Source: an uncultured Enterobacter sp. (GTDB lineage: Bacteria > Pseudomonadota > Gammaproteobacteria > Enterobacterales > Enterobacteriaceae). From it: a stretch of 17,017 bases of DNA. The translations under genes and the position numbers were made by a program. Positions within the stretch are counted from its first letter, which is position 1, and each line of letters opens with the position of its first letter. Location: positions 1 to 17,017 of the forward strand of contig CAMKZP010000022.1 of the NCBI GenBank assembly GCA_946477805.1, written 5' to 3'. Below are positions 1 to 6,263 of this stretch, in pieces. The notes under the pieces were generated by a model. That model was not told the origin of the DNA. It made no database searches and was given only the letters and a program-made list of their open reading frames with translations.

Positions 1-1
1 T

Positions 2-583
2 TTCATCATTTCTCAGTTTGCCGGCGCGTTTTGCGCAGCGGCGTTAGTTTACGGGCTTTATTACAATCTTTTCATCGACTTCGAACAGACGCATCATATG
101 GTGCGCGGCAGCGTCGAAAGTCTGGACCTGGCAGGCATCTTCTCAACCTATCCGAACCCGCATATCAATTTTGTGCAGGCGTTCGCAGTTGAAATGGTGA
201 TTACCGCTATCCTGATGGGCGTCATTATGGCACTGGGCGACGACGGAAACGGCATTCCGCGTGGCCCGCTGGCGCCGCTGCTGATTGGCCTGCTGATCGC
301 GGTTATCGGCGCATCCATGGGCCCTCTGACGGGCTTTGCGATGAACCCGGCGCGCGATCTGGGGCCAAAAACCTTCGCCTTCTTCGCAGGATGGGGCGAC
401 GTGGCCTTCACCGGCGGCAAAGACATTCCTTACTTCCTGGTTCCGCTGTTCGGGCCAATCGTAGGGGCGGCGCTGGGCGCCTTCGGCTATCGCAAATTAA
501 TTGGTCGCCACTTACCGTGCGACACCTGCGTGGAAGAAGAGAAAGAAACCACTTCTGCCGCACAGCAAAAAGCTTCGCTGTAA
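2..583 (+). CDS. glpF: Glycerol uptake facilitator GlpF, 5'-truncated by window
   Basis: This is the C-terminal 193 residues of an aquaglyceroporin of the MIP family, which lets glycerol diffuse through the inner membrane. The reading frame is open from base 2, and the E. coli protein is about 281 residues, so roughly the first 88 residues, including the first NPA motif, lie outside the window. The second NPA half-helix is visible as MNPARDLGP, where the Arg after NPA lines the selectivity filter. Several hydrophobic membrane segments flank it (for example PLLIGLLIAVIGASMG and PYFLVPLFGPIVGA), followed by a charged cytoplasmic tail ending EKETTSAAQQKASL. The stop is 21 bases from the glpK start, so the two genes are almost certainly co-transcribed; GlpK then traps the imported glycerol by phosphorylation. 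Identification is by strong remembered similarity to E. coli GlpF. The promoter and GlpR operators are not in the window. Confidence 0.97.
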   Translation, partial: FIISQFAGAFCAAALVYGLYYNLFIDFEQTHHMVRGSVESLDLAGIFSTYPNPHINFVQAFAVEMVITAILMGVIMALGDDGNGIPRGPLAPLLIGLLIAVIGASMGPLTGFAMNPARDLGPKTFAFFAGWGDVAFTGGKDIPYFLVPLFGPIVGAALGAFGYRKLIGRHLPCDTCVEEEKETTSAAQQKASL

Positions 584-604
584 TCTGACTACGGGACACA
601 TACC

Positions 605-2113
605 ATGACTGAAAAAAAATATATCGTTGCGCTCGACCAGGGCACTACCAGCTCCCGCGCTGTCGTAATGGATCATGACGCGAACATCGTCAGCGTGTCA
701 CAGCGCGAATTCGAACAAATTTACCCTCGCCCGGGCTGGGTAGAACACGACCCGATGGAGATCTGGGCGTCTCAGAGCTCCACGCTGGTGGAAGTGCTGG
801 CGAAAGCCGACATCAGCTCCGACGAAATTGCCGCCATCGGTATCACCAACCAGCGCGAAACCACCGTGGTCTGGGAGCGCGAAACCGGTAAGCCGATTTA
901 CAACGCCATCGTCTGGCAGTGCCGCCGTACCGCGGATATCTGCGAAAAGCTTAAGCGCGAAGGGATGGAAGATTACATCCGCAGCACAACCGGCCTGGTG
1001 ATTGACCCGTACTTCTCCGGCACCAAGGTGAAGTGGATCCTCGACCACGTGGAAGGCTCGCGCGAACGCGCGCGACGCGGCGAGCTGCTGTTCGGCACCG
1101 TCGATACCTGGCTTATCTGGAAGATGACCCAGGGACGCGTGCACGTCACCGACTACACCAACGCCTCGCGCACCATGCTGTTCAACATCAATACCCTGGA
1201 GTGGGATGACAAGATGCTGGACGCGCTGGATATCCCGCGCGCAATGCTCCCGGAAGTGCGTAAATCGTCAGAAGTGTACGGCCAGACCAACATCGGTGGT
1301 AAAGGCGGCACGCGTATTCCTATCGCCGGTATCGCCGGTGACCAGCAGGCGGCGCTCTTCGGCCAGCTGTGCGTTAAGGAAGGGATGGCGAAGAACACCT
1401 ACGGTACCGGCTGCTTTATGCTGATGAACACCGGCGAGAAAGCGGTGAAATCAGAGAACGGCCTGCTGACCACCATCGCCTGCGGCCCGCGCGGCGAAGT
1501 GAACTATGCCCTGGAAGGTGCGGTGTTCATGGCCGGTGCGTCCATTCAGTGGCTGCGCGACGAAATGAAGCTGATCAGCGATGCGTTCGACTCCGAGTAC
1601 TTCGCGACCAAAGTGAAAGACACTAACGGCGTGTACGTGGTGCCTGCGTTTACCGGTCTGGGCGCGCCATACTGGGACCCATATGCCCGCGGCGCCATTT
1701 TCGGCCTGACGCGCGGCGTGAACTCAAACCACATCATTCGCGCCACTCTGGAGTCCATCGCCTATCAAACGCGCGACGTGCTGGAAGCGATGCAGGCTGA
1801 CTCCGGCATTCGTCTCCACGCCCTGCGCGTCGACGGCGGCGCGGTGGCCAACAACTTCCTGATGCAGTTCCAGTCAGACATTCTGGGCACCCGCGTTGAG
1901 CGTCCTGAAGTGCGTGAAGTGACGGCGCTGGGTGCCGCGTACCTCGCAGGTCTGGCGGTAGGCTTCTGGCAGAACCTTGACGAGCTGCAGGAAAAAGCGG
2001 TGATTGAACGTGAATTCCGCCCTGGCATCGAAACCACCGAGCGTAACTACCGCTACAGCGGCTGGAAGAAAGCGGTGAAACGCGCGCTGGCGTGGGAAGA
2101 GCACGACGAGTAA
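605..2113 (+). CDS. glpK: Glycerol kinase GlpK
   Basis: This 502-residue FGGY-family kinase phosphorylates glycerol to sn-glycerol 3-phosphate with ATP in the cytoplasm. The length equals that of E. coli GlpK and the sequence is nearly identical to it. Visible landmarks are the N-terminal phosphate-binding loop DQGTTSSR (11-18) and the catalytic Asp in GIAGDQQAALFG (Asp246 counting Met). The GGKGGTR loop (231-237) forms the allosteric fructose 1,6-bisphosphate site. PGIETTERNY (473-482) is the surface segment that binds unphosphorylated EIIA-Glc, and its Glu479 is the intermolecular zinc ligand in E. coli. Both feedback by FBP and inducer exclusion by glucose are therefore expected to be retained. 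The start is preceded by a modest GGGACA ribosome-binding sequence and is 21 bases after glpF. It is the second gene of glpFKX. Confidence 0.98.
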   Translation: MTEKKYIVALDQGTTSSRAVVMDHDANIVSVSQREFEQIYPRPGWVEHDPMEIWASQSSTLVEVLAKADISSDEIAAIGITNQRETTVVWERETGKPIYNAIVWQCRRTADICEKLKREGMEDYIRSTTGLVIDPYFSGTKVKWILDHVEGSRERARRGELLFGTVDTWLIWKMTQGRVHVTDYTNASRTMLFNINTLEWDDKMLDALDIPRAMLPEVRKSSEVYGQTNIGGKGGTRIPIAGIAGDQQAALFGQLCVKEGMAKNTYGTGCFMLMNTGEKAVKSENGLLTTIACGPRGEVNYALEGAVFMAGASIQWLRDEMKLISDAFDSEYFATKVKDTNGVYVVPAFTGLGAPYWDPYARGAIFGLTRGVNSNHIIRATLESIAYQTRDVLEAMQADSGIRLHALRVDGGAVANNFLMQFQSDILGTRVERPEVREVTALGAAYLAGLAVGFWQNLDELQEKAVIEREFRPGIETTERNYRYSGWKKAVKRALAWEEHDE

Positions 2114-2119
2114 GACAAA

Positions 2120-2256
2120 CTCACCCCTCACCCTAACCCTCTCCCCAAAGGGGAGAGGGGACTTAAAACACCCTCACCTAAACCCACCTCCCCAAAGGGT
2201 GAGGGGGCTTAAAACACCCTCTCCCTTTTGGGGAGAGGGCCGGGGTGAGGGGCTCA
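2120..2256. repeat. Cluster of three REP-like GC-rich palindromic units between glpK and glpX
   Basis: Three hairpin units are visible. Unit A (2120-2160) has a C-rich lead-in (TCACCCCTCACCCTAA) and a perfect 10-bp stem CCCTCTCCCC/GGGGAGAGGG with loop AAA (2137-2159). The middle unit (2171-2205) pairs CCCTCACC (2171-2178) with GGTGAGGG (2198-2205) around a 19-base loop and looks degenerate. Unit C (2217-2254) is inverted relative to A, with a 9-bp stem CCCTCTCCC/GGGAGAGGG followed by CCGGGGTGAGGGG. A 14-bp direct repeat, CTTAAAACACCCTC, at 2162-2175 and 2208-2221 links the units with a 46-base period. The same unit recurs near 14662 and as a short form near 9609, so this is a dispersed family. 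No long U-tract follows, so it is not a classic terminator, though it could cause attenuation or protect upstream mRNA. Confidence 0.9.
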
Positions 2257-2287
2257 GACCGCACCGGTCCCCGCTCTGTGATAAACT

Positions 2288-2313
2288 TCGTGCAATTCCT
2301 TTTGACTGCACGA
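2288..2313 (+). promoter_or_regulatory. Hairpin in the glpX leader covering the SD-like sequence
   Basis: TCGTGCA (2288-2294) and TGCACGA (2307-2313) are a perfect 7-bp inverted repeat with a 12-base loop, ending only 7 bases before the glpX ATG. The 3' arm includes CACGAG, the only purine-rich stretch near a ribosome-binding position, so the hairpin could damp glpX translation relative to glpFK. That function is inference; the inverted repeat itself is seen directly. Confidence 0.45.
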
Positions 2314-2320
2314 GTACCTC

Positions 2321-3331
2321 ATGAAACGTGAACTTGCTATCGAGTTTTCCCGCGTCACCGAAGCCGCCGCCCTCGCAGGCTATAAATGGCTTGGCCGTGG
2401 CGACAAAAATACCGCCGACGGTGCAGCCGTCCATGCCATGCGCATTGTGCTTAACCAGGTCAACATCGACGGCACTATCGTGATCGGCGAAGGCGAAATC
2501 GACGAAGCGCCGATGCTCTACATCGGTGAAAAAGTCGGCACGGGCAAAGGCGATGCCGTGGATATCGCGGTGGACCCGATAGAAGGCACGCGAATGACAG
2601 CGATGGGCCAGGCCAACGCCCTGGCGGTGCTGGCCGTGGGCGACAAGGGCTGCTTCCTTAACGCCCCGGATATGTACATGGAAAAGCTGATCGTCGGCCC
2701 GGGCGCGAAAGGCGCCATCGACCTTAGCCTGCCGCTCGAGGAGAACCTGCGCAATATCGCCCGCGCGCTGGATAAACCGCTCAGCGAGCTGACCGTCACC
2801 ATTCTGGCGAAACCGCGCCATGACGCCACCATCGCGCAGATGCAAAAGCTCGGCGTGCGCGTGTTTGCTATCCCTGACGGCGACGTCGCCGCCTCGATTC
2901 TGACCTGCATGCCGGACAGCGAAGTGGACGTGCTGTACGGCATCGGCGGCGCGCCGGAAGGCGTGGTGTCAGCGGCGGTCATCCGCGCGCTGGACGGCGA
3001 CATGCAGGCGCGCCTGCTGGCGCGTCATGACGTAAAAGGCGACAGCGAAGAGAACCGTCGCATCGGCGAAAACGAGCTGGCGCGCTGCGCTGCGATGGGC
3101 ATCGAGGCCAATAAAGTCCTCGCGCTTACCGACATGGCGCGCAGCGATAACGTGGTCTTTTCGGCCACCGGCATCACTAAAGGCGACCTGCTGGACGGCA
3201 TCACCCGCAAGGGCAACATGGCGACCACCGAAACGCTGTTAATCCGCGGTAAATCACGCACTATTCGCCGCATCCGGTCTATCCACTATCTCGATCGCAA
3301 AGACCCGGACGTGCAGACGCACATTCTGTAA
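2321..3331 (+). CDS. glpX: Class II fructose-1,6-bisphosphatase GlpX
   Basis: This 336-residue enzyme hydrolyses fructose 1,6-bisphosphate to fructose 6-phosphate with a divalent metal (Mn2+/Mg2+), letting glycerol carbon flow into gluconeogenesis. The length equals that of E. coli GlpX. The metal and catalytic acidic residues known from the E. coli enzyme are all present at the same positions: Asp33, Glu57 (IGEGE), Asp85 and Glu88 (DPIEGT), and Glu213 (GGAPEG). It is the third gene of glpFKX but is separated from glpK by 207 bases filled with palindromic repeats and a leader hairpin, so its expression may be partly uncoupled. The start ATG follows CGAGTACCTC, a weak ribosome-binding region. 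The sequence MKRELAIEFSRVTEAAALAG aligns with the E. coli N-terminus without gaps, which supports this start. Its last codons overlap a candidate SoxS box for fpr. Confidence 0.97.
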   Translation: MKRELAIEFSRVTEAAALAGYKWLGRGDKNTADGAAVHAMRIVLNQVNIDGTIVIGEGEIDEAPMLYIGEKVGTGKGDAVDIAVDPIEGTRMTAMGQANALAVLAVGDKGCFLNAPDMYMEKLIVGPGAKGAIDLSLPLEENLRNIARALDKPLSELTVTILAKPRHDATIAQMQKLGVRVFAIPDGDVAASILTCMPDSEVDVLYGIGGAPEGVVSAAVIRALDGDMQARLLARHDVKGDSEENRRIGENELARCAAMGIEANKVLALTDMARSDNVVFSATGITKGDLLDGITRKGNMATTETLLIRGKSRTIRRIRSIHYLDRKDPDVQTHIL

Positions 3332-3335
3332 AACC
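3316..3335 (+). promoter_or_regulatory. Candidate SoxS/MarA/Rob box upstream of fpr
   Basis: The 16 bases GCACATTCTGTAAAAC (3319-3334) match GCACnnWnnRYYAAAY, the core of the mar/sox/rob consensus, at all but one defined position. The preceding AYn is not matched. The site spans the glpX stop codon, about 95 bases before the fpr ATG. SoxS control of fpr is known in E. coli, but the exact site and its orientation here are inference. Confidence 0.45.
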
Positions 3336-3351
3336 GTTTGATCGATAGAGC

Positions 3352-3375
3352 TTTCCGGCCCGAAGGGGCTGGAAA
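3352..3375 (+). terminator. Hairpin after glpX, possible glpFKX terminator or fpr leader element
   Basis: TTTCCGGCCC (3352-3361) pairs with GGGGCTGGAAA along 10 bp (one G-T pair) around a GAAG tetraloop. Only TGTTT follows, so the U-tract is poor. It lies 20 bases after the glpX stop and 52 bases before the fpr start. A weak terminator of the glp operon is the simplest reading. Confidence 0.5.
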
Positions 3376-3427
3376 TGTTTCCCACAAGTACGGAAGATAG
3401 AACAGAGAAACAGCACAGGAGAAGATC

Positions 3428-4174
3428 ATGGCGGACTGGGTAACAGGTAAAGTCACAAAGGTACAGTTCTGGACCGATGCGCTATTTAGCCTCACCGTCC
3501 ATGCCCCCATCCATCCGTTTACGGCAGGACAGTTCGCGAAGCTGGGGCTGGATGTCGACGGAGAACGCGTGCAGCGCGCCTACTCCTACGTTAACGCGCC
3601 GGACAACCCGGATCTCGAGTTCTATCTTGTCACCGTTCCGGACGGCAAGCTTAGCCCGCGCCTTGCGGCGCTGAAGCCGGGCGACGAGGTGCAGATTGTG
3701 AGCGAAGCGGCAGGTTTCTTTGTGCTGGATGAAATTCCGGACTGCGACACCCTGTGGATGCTGGCAACCGGTACGGCCATCGGCCCTTATCTTTCTATTT
3801 TGCAGTATGGCAAAGATCTTGAGCGCTTTAAAAACATCGTGCTGGTTCACGCCGCGCGCTACGCCGCAGACTTAAGCTATCTCCCGCAGATGCAGGCGCT
3901 GGAACAGCAGTACGCCGGGAAGCTGAAAATCCAGACCGTGGTCAGCCGCGAAACCGCAGCGGGTTCACTGACGGGGCGCGTGCCGGCGCTGATTGAAAGC
4001 GGGGCTCTGGAAGCGGCGGTTGGCCTGCCGATTGATCCTGAGACCAGCCACGTGATGCTGTGCGGCAACCCGCAGATGGTACGGGACACGCAGCAGCTGC
4101 TGAAGGACACCCGGCAGATGACGAAACACCTCCGCCGCCGACCGGGCCACATGACGGCTGAACACTACTGGTGA
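3428..4174 (+). CDS. fpr: Ferredoxin/flavodoxin-NADP+ reductase Fpr
   Basis: This 248-residue FAD enzyme moves electrons between NADPH and flavodoxin or ferredoxin in the cytoplasm. In E. coli it belongs to the SoxRS superoxide regulon and supports Fe-S repair and activation of radical enzymes. The length equals that of E. coli Fpr. The FAD-binding motif RAYS is at 50-53, the NADP-binding GTAIGPY loop at about 115-121, and CGNPQMV lies near the C-terminus. The terminal Trp248 (TAEHYW) is the aromatic residue that stacks near the flavin in this bacterial subclass. A good AGGAG ribosome-binding site precedes the ATG, and the N-terminus MADWVTGKVTKVQ matches E. coli. Its TGA is immediately followed by the stop of the convergent yiiR, with no intergenic base. 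Confidence 0.97.
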   Translation: MADWVTGKVTKVQFWTDALFSLTVHAPIHPFTAGQFAKLGLDVDGERVQRAYSYVNAPDNPDLEFYLVTVPDGKLSPRLAALKPGDEVQIVSEAAGFFVLDEIPDCDTLWMLATGTAIGPYLSILQYGKDLERFKNIVLVHAARYAADLSYLPQMQALEQQYAGKLKIQTVVSRETAAGSLTGRVPALIESGALEAAVGLPIDPETSHVMLCGNPQMVRDTQQLLKDTRQMTKHLRRRPGHMTAEHYW

Positions 4175-4594
4175 TCAGCGGTACTTCACCTCAAGGGTAT
4201 CTTTGCCGTATTTGTTTTCGCTCTGGGTGCCGATAAACGCGCCCAGATCGACCACCATCATCACAAAGATGATGCTCGGCACCATCCGGCCAACGACCCA
4301 GGGCAGAATGGACGGCAGCATTGACCAGTTCCCCGCCACCAGCATCCACGCCAGGATAATCAGAAAGGCCCACGCGCCGGAGCGGCCGCGATCGTGCAGG
4401 CGCTTCACCACCACGGCTGCGGTTGGCCACAGCAGGCAGACCAGCGCGAATGCCGCCGTTTGTGTGCTCAGCCAGGCGTTGTAGGCGACAAAAAACAGAA
4501 GCAGCATGGCAACGATCCACGTCACCATCCAGACCCAGAAATCACGGCGTCCAATACGCCCTTTGAATGAAAACAGCCACTGCTGTATGGTCAT
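4175..4594 (-). CDS. yiiR: DUF805 inner-membrane protein YiiR
   Basis: This is a small membrane protein of 139 residues in the DUF805 family (YhaH/YiiR type), function unknown. The conserved N-terminal block QQWLFSFKGRIGRRDFW is present, as is the family motif VKRLHDRGRSGAW in the middle. Four hydrophobic stretches suggest three to four transmembrane helices (VTWIVAMLLLFFVAY, FALVCLLWPTAAVVV, AFLIILAWMLVAG, IIFVMMVVDLGAFIG). The ATG at 4594 is chosen over an upstream in-frame start at 4654 because an AGGAA ribosome-binding sequence lies just before it and the known N-terminus begins MTxQQWLFSF. The gene faces fpr tail to tail, stop against stop, and is divergent from yiiQ. Family membership is confident; no function can be read from the sequence. 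Confidence 0.9.
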   Translation of the reverse strand: MTIQQWLFSFKGRIGRRDFWVWMVTWIVAMLLLFFVAYNAWLSTQTAAFALVCLLWPTAAVVVKRLHDRGRSGAWAFLIILAWMLVAGNWSMLPSILPWVVGRMVPSIIFVMMVVDLGAFIGTQSENKYGKDTLEVKYR

Positions 4595-4647
4595 GTAAGG
4601 TTCCTTATTCTTGTTTAGCGCGCATTTTACCCTGGAGTTGTGACCTT

Positions 4648-4676
4648 TTGACAAGCCGGGCAGATATCGTTTTAAT
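4648..4676 (+). promoter_or_regulatory. Sigma-70-type promoter for yiiQ
   Basis: A perfect -35 hexamer TTGACA (4648-4653) is followed after exactly 17 bases by TTTAAT (4671-4676), one mismatch from TATAAT. The predicted start site near 4683 leaves a leader of about 24 bases containing the AGGGA ribosome-binding site before the yiiQ ATG at 4707. Confidence 0.75.
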
Positions 4677-4706
4677 CATGTGCAGTTACGGCCAGGGACA
4701 ACATTG

Positions 4707-5303
4707 ATGAAATTTTCGGCACCCTCTCTTTTCCTCTGTTTAGCAATGCTAAGTTCCAGCGTTTCCCTGCACGCCGCCGAAACCACCGCCCCGGCTACCG
4801 CGCCGTATCTACTGGCGGGCGCCCCGTCGTTCGATCTCTCCATCAGTCAGTTCCGTGAGGCCTTCAACAAAGACAACCCGACGCTGCCGCTGGAAGAATT
4901 TCGCGCCATTGATAGCGCGCGCGATACGCCAACGCTGACCCGCGCCGCAAGCAAGATTAATGAAAATTTATACGCCTCAACTGCTCTGGAGCGCGGCACG
5001 TTAAAAATTAAAAGCATGCAGCTCACCTGGCTCCCTGTTCAGGGACCGGAGCAGAAGGCCGCCAAAGCGAAAGCGCTGGACTACATGAGCGCCGTTTTGC
5101 GCGCCTTTACCCCCGCGCTGACCAAAGCACAAAGCCAGCAGAAGCTGCAGAAACTGCTGGCCGCGGGTAAAAATAAGCGCTACTACGCCGAAACGGAGGG
5201 CGCCGTTCGCTACGTTGTGGCAGATAACGGCGAAAAGGGACTGACCTTCGCTGTTGAACCGATTAAGCTGGCACTATCTGACTCACTCGGAGGGGCGAAT
5301 TAA
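4707..5303 (+). CDS. yiiQ: DUF1454 exported protein YiiQ
   Basis: This predicted periplasmic protein of 198 residues is in the DUF1454 family, function unknown. Residues 1-24 form a signal peptide: Lys2, the hydrophobic core FLCLAMLSSSVSL, and a likely cleavage around HAA before ETT. The mature part carries the family-typical blocks YLLAGAPSFDLSISQFREAFN, LTRAASKINENLYASTALERGTLKIKSMQLTWLP, and a C-terminal GAVRYVVADNGEKGLTFAVEPIKLALS. It has no obvious catalytic motif. I chose ATG 4707 rather than an in-frame ATG at 4680 because the former begins directly with the signal peptide, has an AGGGA sequence 8 bases upstream, and lies downstream of the good promoter, whose predicted start falls after 4680. 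It sits between yiiR and tpiA as in E. coli. Identification rests on remembered similarity to E. coli YiiQ. Confidence 0.9.
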   Translation: MKFSAPSLFLCLAMLSSSVSLHAAETTAPATAPYLLAGAPSFDLSISQFREAFNKDNPTLPLEEFRAIDSARDTPTLTRAASKINENLYASTALERGTLKIKSMQLTWLPVQGPEQKAAKAKALDYMSAVLRAFTPALTKAQSQQKLQKLLAAGKNKRYYAETEGAVRYVVADNGEKGLTFAVEPIKLALSDSLGGAN

Positions 5304-5414
5304 TGACAAAAAGCAAAGCCTTTCGAGGGAAAATCTCTATACTGATTCACAGACCATGCTGCCCGTGAGGGTGGCCATATTCCTTAATTCGCTTTTGTAG
5401 CGTGGAGAAATGAA

Positions 5415-6182
5415 ATGCGACATCCTTTAGTGATGGGTAACTGGAAACTGAACGGCAGCCGCCACATGGTAAACGAGCTGGTTGCGAACCTGCGTAAAGA
5501 GCTGGCTGGCGTGACGGGCTGTGCGGTTTCTATCGCTCCGCCGGATATGTACCTGGACCTGGCTAAACGTGCCGCTGACGGCAGCCACATCGTTCTGGGT
5601 GCACAGAACGTTGACGTTAACCTGTCCGGCGCATTCACCGGTGAAACTTCTGCTGAAATGCTGAAAGATATCGGCGCGAAATACATCATCATCGGCCACT
5701 CCGAGCGTCGCACCTACCATAAAGAATCCGACGAGTTCATCGCGAAAAAATTCGCCGTGCTGAAAGAGCAGGGTCTGACTCCGGTTCTGTGCATCGGTGA
5801 AACCGAAGCAGAAAACGAAGCGGGCAAAACGGAAGAAGTGTGCGCACGTCAGATCGACGCCGTGCTGAAAACCCAGGGCGCGGCAGCGTTCGAAGGCGCG
5901 GTCATTGCCTACGAGCCAGTCTGGGCGATCGGTACCGGCAAATCTGCAACGCCTGCGCAGGCTCAGGCGGTTCACAAATTTATTCGTGACCACATTGCTA
6001 AAGCCGATGCGAAAGTGGCTGAGCAGGTCATCATCCAGTACGGCGGCTCCGTAAACGCAGCTAACGCCGCTGAGCTGTTCACCCAGCCGGATATCGACGG
6101 CGCGCTGGTTGGCGGCGCATCCCTGAAAGCCGACGCTTTCGCGGTGATCGTTAAAGCGGCTGAAGCGGCTAAACAGGCGTAA
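5415..6182 (+). CDS. tpiA: Triosephosphate isomerase TpiA
   Basis: This 255-residue TIM-barrel enzyme interconverts dihydroxyacetone phosphate and glyceraldehyde 3-phosphate, joining glycerol-derived carbon to glycolysis. The length equals that of E. coli TpiA. Catalytic residues are in place: Lys11 in GNWKLNG, His95 in IIIGHSERR, and Glu167 in AYEPVWAIGTGKSAT, which also holds the flexible lid loop. The phosphate-gripping YGGSVN and GALVGGASL motifs follow. GGAGA lies about 8 bases before the chosen ATG, and an ATG five bases upstream is out of frame. A TATACT hexamer at 5338-5343 in the 111-base yiiQ-tpiA gap could be a -10 element, but I see no matching -35. The gene ends before a REP pair that also forms a strong terminator. 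Codon use is strongly biased, as expected for a highly expressed glycolytic gene. Confidence 0.98.
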   Translation: MRHPLVMGNWKLNGSRHMVNELVANLRKELAGVTGCAVSIAPPDMYLDLAKRAADGSHIVLGAQNVDVNLSGAFTGETSAEMLKDIGAKYIIIGHSERRTYHKESDEFIAKKFAVLKEQGLTPVLCIGETEAENEAGKTEEVCARQIDAVLKTQGAAAFEGAVIAYEPVWAIGTGKSATPAQAQAVHKFIRDHIAKADAKVAEQVIIQYGGSVNAANAAELFTQPDIDGALVGGASLKADAFAVIVKAAEAAKQA

Positions 6183-6190
6183 TTGCCTTT

Positions 6191-6257
6191 GGCGGGTGGC
6201 GCTTCGCTGACCCGCCCTACGGTTCTGCAGGCCCGGTAAGCGTCAGCGCCACCGGGC
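6191..6257. repeat. BIME: two inverted REP units
   Basis: The first REP unit (6191-6216) has a 7-bp stem GGCGGGT/ACCCGCC with loop GGCGCTTCGCTG and is followed by the CTAC tail. The second (6231-6257), in opposite orientation, has a 7-bp stem GCCCGGT/ACCGGGC. Read on the minus strand, its loop GGCGCTGACGCTT resembles the first loop. This arrangement of two inverted REPs is a classical enterobacterial BIME between convergent genes. Confidence 0.85.
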
Positions 6258-6263
6258 TTTTTT
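6231..6263 (+). terminator. tpiA rho-independent terminator within the BIME
   Basis: The second REP stem GCCCGGT/ACCGGGC (6231-6237 and 6251-6257) is followed directly by six T residues (6258-6263) on the plus strand. It lies about 50 bases after the tpiA stop. The T-run overlaps the stop codon of the convergent permease gene. Confidence 0.85.

Noticed and set aside
2120..2256. CRISPR array
   Set aside because: The repeat units are inverted and unequal with no regular spacers, and no cas genes are near.
2174..2845. 223-codon minus-strand frame across the repeat cluster and glpX
   Set aside because: It is antisense to conserved glpX, and its C-terminal end is translation of the palindromic repeats (SPSPRPSPQKGEG).
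5338..5343. TATACT as a tpiA -10 element
   Set aside because: The hexamer is good but no -35 match exists at 16-18 bases and there is no extended -10, so I did not list a promoter.
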